Assembly (NCBI GenBank): GCA_047605605.1
Contig: JASGFG010000111.1
Span: forward strand, 1 to 7,241
DNA: 7,241 bases
From: JAATGA01 sp047605605
Lineage (GTDB): Bacteria > Pseudomonadota > Alphaproteobacteria > Rhodobacterales > Rhodobacteraceae
Direction: 5' to 3'
In this document: piece after piece, positions 5,013 through 7,241 of the stretch
Layout of the letters: each line of letters begins with the position of its first letter
Numbering within the stretch: position 1 is the stretch's first letter
Translations under genes and position numbers: made by a program
Notes under the pieces: model-generated
Told to the model about the DNA's origin: nothing
Seen by the model: only the letters and a program-made list of their open reading frames with translations
The model's database searches: none

Positions 5013-6037
5013 TCCGGCCGGTAAAGGATGAATCCGCCGGTTTCGCGCACCTCGACATTGTCCAGCGCGGGGTCTTCACCGGTCACGACCACGATCCCGA
5101 CCAGTTCGTCCGGGCCGTTGACGCCGCTGCCCGACAGGATGCCGTAGTAGTTGCCGCTTTCCAGGACCGTGTTCTTGACCCCGCCGCGCAGGTCCAGAAC
5201 CTCGCTCGACAGGGTGCCATGGATCTGGCCGGTGTTGTCGATCGCGCCCGGCCCCACGTCGAAGACCAGCGTTGGCAGCACACTGGGACGCGCGCCGTAT
5301 TTCGTGCCGATGCTGTCCAGAACGTCGCCGGTGATGTCGGTGCCGTTCATGTCATAGATGTGCCGGTCGGTGATCTTGCCCTTGACGGCATCGCCGTCGT
5401 TGAAGTCGCGAAAGTCGATGTCGACCTGCATCCGGCCGGTGACATATTGCAGACCCGTCTTGCCGTTGAAATCGCGCAGACCGGCGTAATTGCCGGTAAA
5501 GGCCGCCTGTCCGGTGCTGGGCAGGCTGGCCGGGGGCGTGGTGCCGCCCTGACGTTGCAGGATGAACCCGCCAAAGCCATAGTCCTTGTAGGCCCCGGTG
5601 CGCACGATGTTGAACGATGTGCGGCCCGACCGGCTGACCCCGGCGACCATGCGGTGCTGGAACTGCTGGATGGTGACGCCGCTGACCGGGTCGATCACGG
5701 TATCGTCGGGTTCGTAAACGTTGTAGCCGTTCAGCGTGGAAACCGGCGCGCCCGCACGATAGGTGTTGTCGGCGTCAAAGCCCAGGTTGTCGACGTTGTA
5801 GGTGTTTGTCGCCGCATCATACTTGATGTTCTTGACGAACCCCTGGCCCGAGGTGGTTTCGGCATAGACTGTCACCGACTCTCCGGCCGAGCCGCCGCCT
5901 TCGGTCACGACCTCGCCGTCTTCCGGCGGGGTGGTCTCCTCGTCATCCTCGCGCCCGATGGGGTTGCCGCCGCATCCGGCAAGGCCCAGGGCCATCACAA
6001 AGGAAAGCGCCACCGGCGCAACAGAGCGTTTGGACAT
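5009..6037 (-). CDS. TbpB-like surface lipoprotein, probable Slam cargo
   Basis: A 342-residue lipoprotein. The signal peptide ends in the lipobox LAGC (19-22), so Cys22 is the lipidated residue. After it comes a flexible acidic linker (about 28-50, with DDEE and EDGE), then a region of short beta-strands (about 52-162) and a second region (about 176-342) with GNYAGL, TGRMQVDIDF, GKITDR, ESGNYYGIL and the terminal GGFILYRPE. Pattern and order resemble the TbpB beta-barrel/handle domains of Slam-dependent lipoproteins, where an FYG-type motif and a final Gly-Gly-Phe strand recur. Function is probably binding of an external ligand at the cell surface; iron, haem or a protein are known for relatives, but none can be assigned here. 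It is the first gene of a two-gene unit whose stop overlaps the Slam start. The ribosome binding site is weak. A candidate promoter lies at 6075-6104. No TonB-dependent partner receptor is in the window. Confidence 0.75.
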   Translation of the reverse strand: MSKRSVAPVALSFVMALGLAGCGGNPIGREDDEETTPPEDGEVVTEGGGSAGESVTVYAETTSGQGFVKNIKYDAATNTYNVDNLGFDADNTYRAGAPVSTLNGYNVYEPDDTVIDPVSGVTIQQFQHRMVAGVSRSGRTSFNIVRTGAYKDYGFGGFILQRQGGTTPPASLPSTGQAAFTGNYAGLRDFNGKTGLQYVTGRMQVDIDFRDFNDGDAVKGKITDRHIYDMNGTDITGDVLDSIGTKYGARPSVLPTLVFDVGPGAIDNTGQIHGTLSSEVLDLRGGVKNTVLESGNYYGILSGSGVNGPDELVGIVVVTGEDPALDNVEVRETGGFILYRPE

Positions 6038-6074
6038 GGGAAAACCTGCTCGAACTTTTGTCTTGTTGGGGCGA

Positions 6075-6104
6075 AGCCTGCCCGAGCCGCCGCAATTCTG
6101 TCAA
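6075..6104 (-). promoter_or_regulatory. Candidate promoter of the lipoprotein-Slam pair
   Basis: On the minus strand a perfect TTGACA (6099-6104) lies at the right distance for a -35 box; the start point would fall near 6066, about 30 bases before the lipoprotein ATG. The matching -10 is poor: GCAGGC after 17 bases or CAGGCT after 18. Many alphaproteobacterial promoters keep only the TTG of the -35 well, so this is possible but weak. Confidence 0.4.
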
Positions 6105-6111
6105 TATTTGC
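6092..6111. promoter_or_regulatory. Imperfect inverted repeat around the -35, possible operator
   Basis: On the minus strand GCAAAT and AATTGC face each other across eight bases (5 of 6 pairs), enclosing most of the candidate TTGACA -35. Binding here would block the promoter, so it is a plausible repressor site. Half-sites beginning TGCAAAT recall Fur/Mur-type boxes of alphaproteobacteria, but the match is from memory and incomplete. Confidence 0.25.
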
Positions 6112-6163
6112 AGGGATTTCGCTGTCCGCTCGCGCCGCCGTGATGCAAGAATGTCGCGCGGGC

Positions 6164-6193
6164 TTGCCGCCCCGGCCCACGATCTCGTATCCT
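6164..6193 (+). promoter_or_regulatory. Candidate thyX promoter
   Basis: TTGCCG (6164-6169) and TATCCT (6188-6193) are separated by 18 bases and each match four of six consensus bases. The start point would be about 6200, giving a leader of about 45 bases ahead of the ATG. This is one of few pairs in the divergent region with a reasonable spacing. Confidence 0.35.
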
Positions 6194-6203
6194 GTGCGCA
6201 AAT

Positions 6204-6222
6204 GACCCATAGATCTTGGGTC
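6204..6222. repeat. Inverted repeat in the thyX leader
   Basis: GACCCA (6204-6209) and TGGGTC (6217-6222) form a 6-7-6 inverted repeat with TAGATCT between. It follows the predicted thyX start point and ends 13 bases before the ribosome binding site. It may be an operator or a short mRNA hairpin. Confidence 0.3.
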
Positions 6223-6244
6223 CACCCGGATTCGAGAGGAACCC

Positions 6245-7150
6245 ATGCCCCTGACGCCCGAGCAGCTCGCCGAGATCGAAGCCCTGCGCGCCACGCCGCG
6301 ACCCACCCTGCGCGCCGTTTCCGACGGGATGGAGGCGCATCTCTACCGCGCGCATGAGGTGCTGGACCACGGCTTCGTCCGGGTGATCGACTATATGGGC
6401 GACGATGCGGCCATCGTGCAGGCGGCGCGGGTCAGCTATGGCGCGGGCACCAAACATGTGTCGAACGACGAAGGGCTGATCCGCTATCTGATGCGGCACT
6501 GGCATTCGACCCCGTTCGAGATGTGCGAGGTCAAGCTGCACGTCAAGCTGCCGGTCTTTGTCGCGCGACAGTGGATCCGGCACCGCACCGCCAACGTCAA
6601 CGAATATTCGGCGCGCTATTCGATTCTGGACCGCGAGTTCTATATTCCCGCGCCCGATCAGCTGGCCGCGCAATCGACCGTCAACAACCAGGGCCGCGGC
6701 GCGGTGCTGGAGGGGGCCGAGGCGGCGCGGGTGCTGGAGATGCTGAAGTCCGACGCCGGCCGGGCGTTCGACCATTACGAGGACATGCTCAGCCAGGAGG
6801 GCCAGCAGGGGCTGGCGCGGGAACTGGCGCGGATGAACCTGCCGATGAATACCTATACCCAGTGGTATTGGAAAACCGACCTGCACAACCTGTTCCACTT
6901 TCTGCGCCTGCGCGCCGATGCCCATGCGCAATACGAGATTCGTGTCTATGCCGAGGCCATCGCCGGCGTGGTCCGGGACTGGGTGCCGCTGGCCTTTGCC
7001 GCCTTCGAGGATTACCGCATGGGTGGCGTGAACCTGTCGGCCAAGGCGGTCGCGGTGCTGAAGCGCCGGCTGGCGGGGGAAGTGGTCGGGCAGGCGGACA
7101 GCGGCATGTCCAAGGGCGAATGGCGCGAATTCGCCGAGGTCTGGGGGTAA
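6245..7150 (+). CDS. thyX: Flavin-dependent thymidylate synthase ThyX
   Basis: A 301-residue enzyme that methylates dUMP to dTMP using methylenetetrahydrofolate, with FAD and NAD(P)H supplying the reducing power. It is structurally unrelated to ThyA. The ThyX signature RHR-x7-S is intact: Arg112-His113-Arg114, then TANVNEY, then Ser122. HWHSTPFE at 85-92 and the dUMP/FAD-contacting region DLHNLFHFLRLRADAHAQYEIR (212-233) are also as expected. The length is at the longer end because of a C-terminal extension after about residue 255. GAGGA at 6236-6240 sits four bases before the ATG. The gene is divergent from the lipoprotein-Slam pair and appears monocistronic, since two stem-loops follow its stop. 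Presence of thyX suggests thyA may be absent from the genome (inference). It joins nrdR in the window as a second gene of DNA-precursor supply, though they are not in one operon. Confidence 0.97.
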   Translation: MPLTPEQLAEIEALRATPRPTLRAVSDGMEAHLYRAHEVLDHGFVRVIDYMGDDAAIVQAARVSYGAGTKHVSNDEGLIRYLMRHWHSTPFEMCEVKLHVKLPVFVARQWIRHRTANVNEYSARYSILDREFYIPAPDQLAAQSTVNNQGRGAVLEGAEAARVLEMLKSDAGRAFDHYEDMLSQEGQQGLARELARMNLPMNTYTQWYWKTDLHNLFHFLRLRADAHAQYEIRVYAEAIAGVVRDWVPLAFAAFEDYRMGGVNLSAKAVAVLKRRLAGEVVGQADSGMSKGEWREFAEVWG

Positions 7151-7182
7151 GGGGCGCGGTTTTCCGAGGCCCGCGGTGCCCC
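7151..7182 (+). terminator. Stem-loop directly after thyX
   Basis: GGGGC (7151-7155) pairs with GCCCC (7178-7182) and GCGG (7156-7159) with CCGC (7171-7174), with a three-base bulge on the 3' side and an 11-base loop. It begins at the base after the stop codon. No U-tract follows. Confidence 0.45.
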
Positions 7183-7192
7183 TTGCCCGGCC

Positions 7193-7217
7193 CCGGAGGG
7201 GTTTTGCACCCCTCCGG
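7193..7217. terminator. Second stem-loop after thyX
   Basis: CCGGAGGGG (7193-7201) and CCCCTCCGG (7209-7217) are a perfect nine-base inverted repeat around TTTTGCA. The following CCGCAGGGTATTTGGGCC resembles the recurrent GGTATTT-type tails seen after hairpins in Rhodobacterales intergenic regions, which would make this a copy of a dispersed intergenic element. That comparison is from memory. The window ends within it. Confidence 0.5.
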
Positions 7218-7241
7218 CCCTCCCCGCAGGGTATTTGGGCC

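Noticed and set aside
3924..5024. 366-residue open frame on the plus strand
   Set aside because: Antisense to the Slam-like gene; shadow composition and no start signals.
4943..6205. 420-residue open frame on the plus strand
   Set aside because: It lies antisense to the lipoprotein gene, has no ribosome binding site or recognisable domain, and is explained by GC-rich codon bias. The minus-strand frame has a lipobox and coupling to the next gene.
6101..6931. 276-residue open frame on the minus strand
   Set aside because: Antisense to thyX, whose RHR-x7-S motif and length are unambiguous.

Overview
The window is GC-rich with the strong G/C third-position bias of an alphaproteobacterium. The gene content fits the Rhodobacteraceae/Paracoccaceae, possibly a Paracoccus-like genome: a VPLPA-CTERM surface protein, an nrdR-ribD pair, a short glyoxalase I ending in a Trp-rich tail, a ThyX-type thymidylate synthase and GC-rich intergenic stem-loops. 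The taxonomic call is inferred from family content and codon use, not from a marker gene. No mobile element, CRISPR array, tRNA or rRNA is visible.

Layout, left to right. (1) 13-396 (+): small secreted protein of unknown function, with a perfect Shine-Dalgarno at the window edge and a long perfect inverted repeat after its stop. (2) 397-702: a 306-base gap holding that stem-loop, an AT-rich palindrome and the leader of the next gene. (3) 703-1302 (+): exported protein with a C-terminal VPLPA-CTERM sorting signal, followed by a GC-rich hairpin shared with the convergent ribD. (4) 2916 down to 1367 (-): nrdR then ribD, overlapping by four bases (GTGA), so the ribonucleotide-reductase repressor and the first bifunctional riboflavin enzyme are probably co-translated. 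(5) 2917-3135: gap with a hairpin, a consensus DnaA 9-mer and a GC-rich palindromic stretch. (6) 3564-3136 (-): glyoxalase I. (7) 6037 down to 3636 (-): a surface-lipoprotein candidate overlapping (ATGA) a Slam-type outer-membrane protein. (8) 6038-6244: divergent promoter region. (9) 6245-7150 (+): thyX, followed by two stem-loops at the window end.

The most interesting part is the 3636-6037 pair. It looks like a complete minimal type XI secretion module: a TbpB-like lipoprotein with an acidic linker after the lipobox, translationally coupled to its probable Slam (TPR plus beta-barrel) translocator. Slam systems are best known from host-associated gammaproteobacteria and Neisseria, where the cargo captures iron, haem or host proteins. 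Here no TonB-dependent receptor is adjacent, and the ligand cannot be named from sequence. A perfect TTGACA embedded in an imperfect inverted repeat upstream suggests a regulated promoter.
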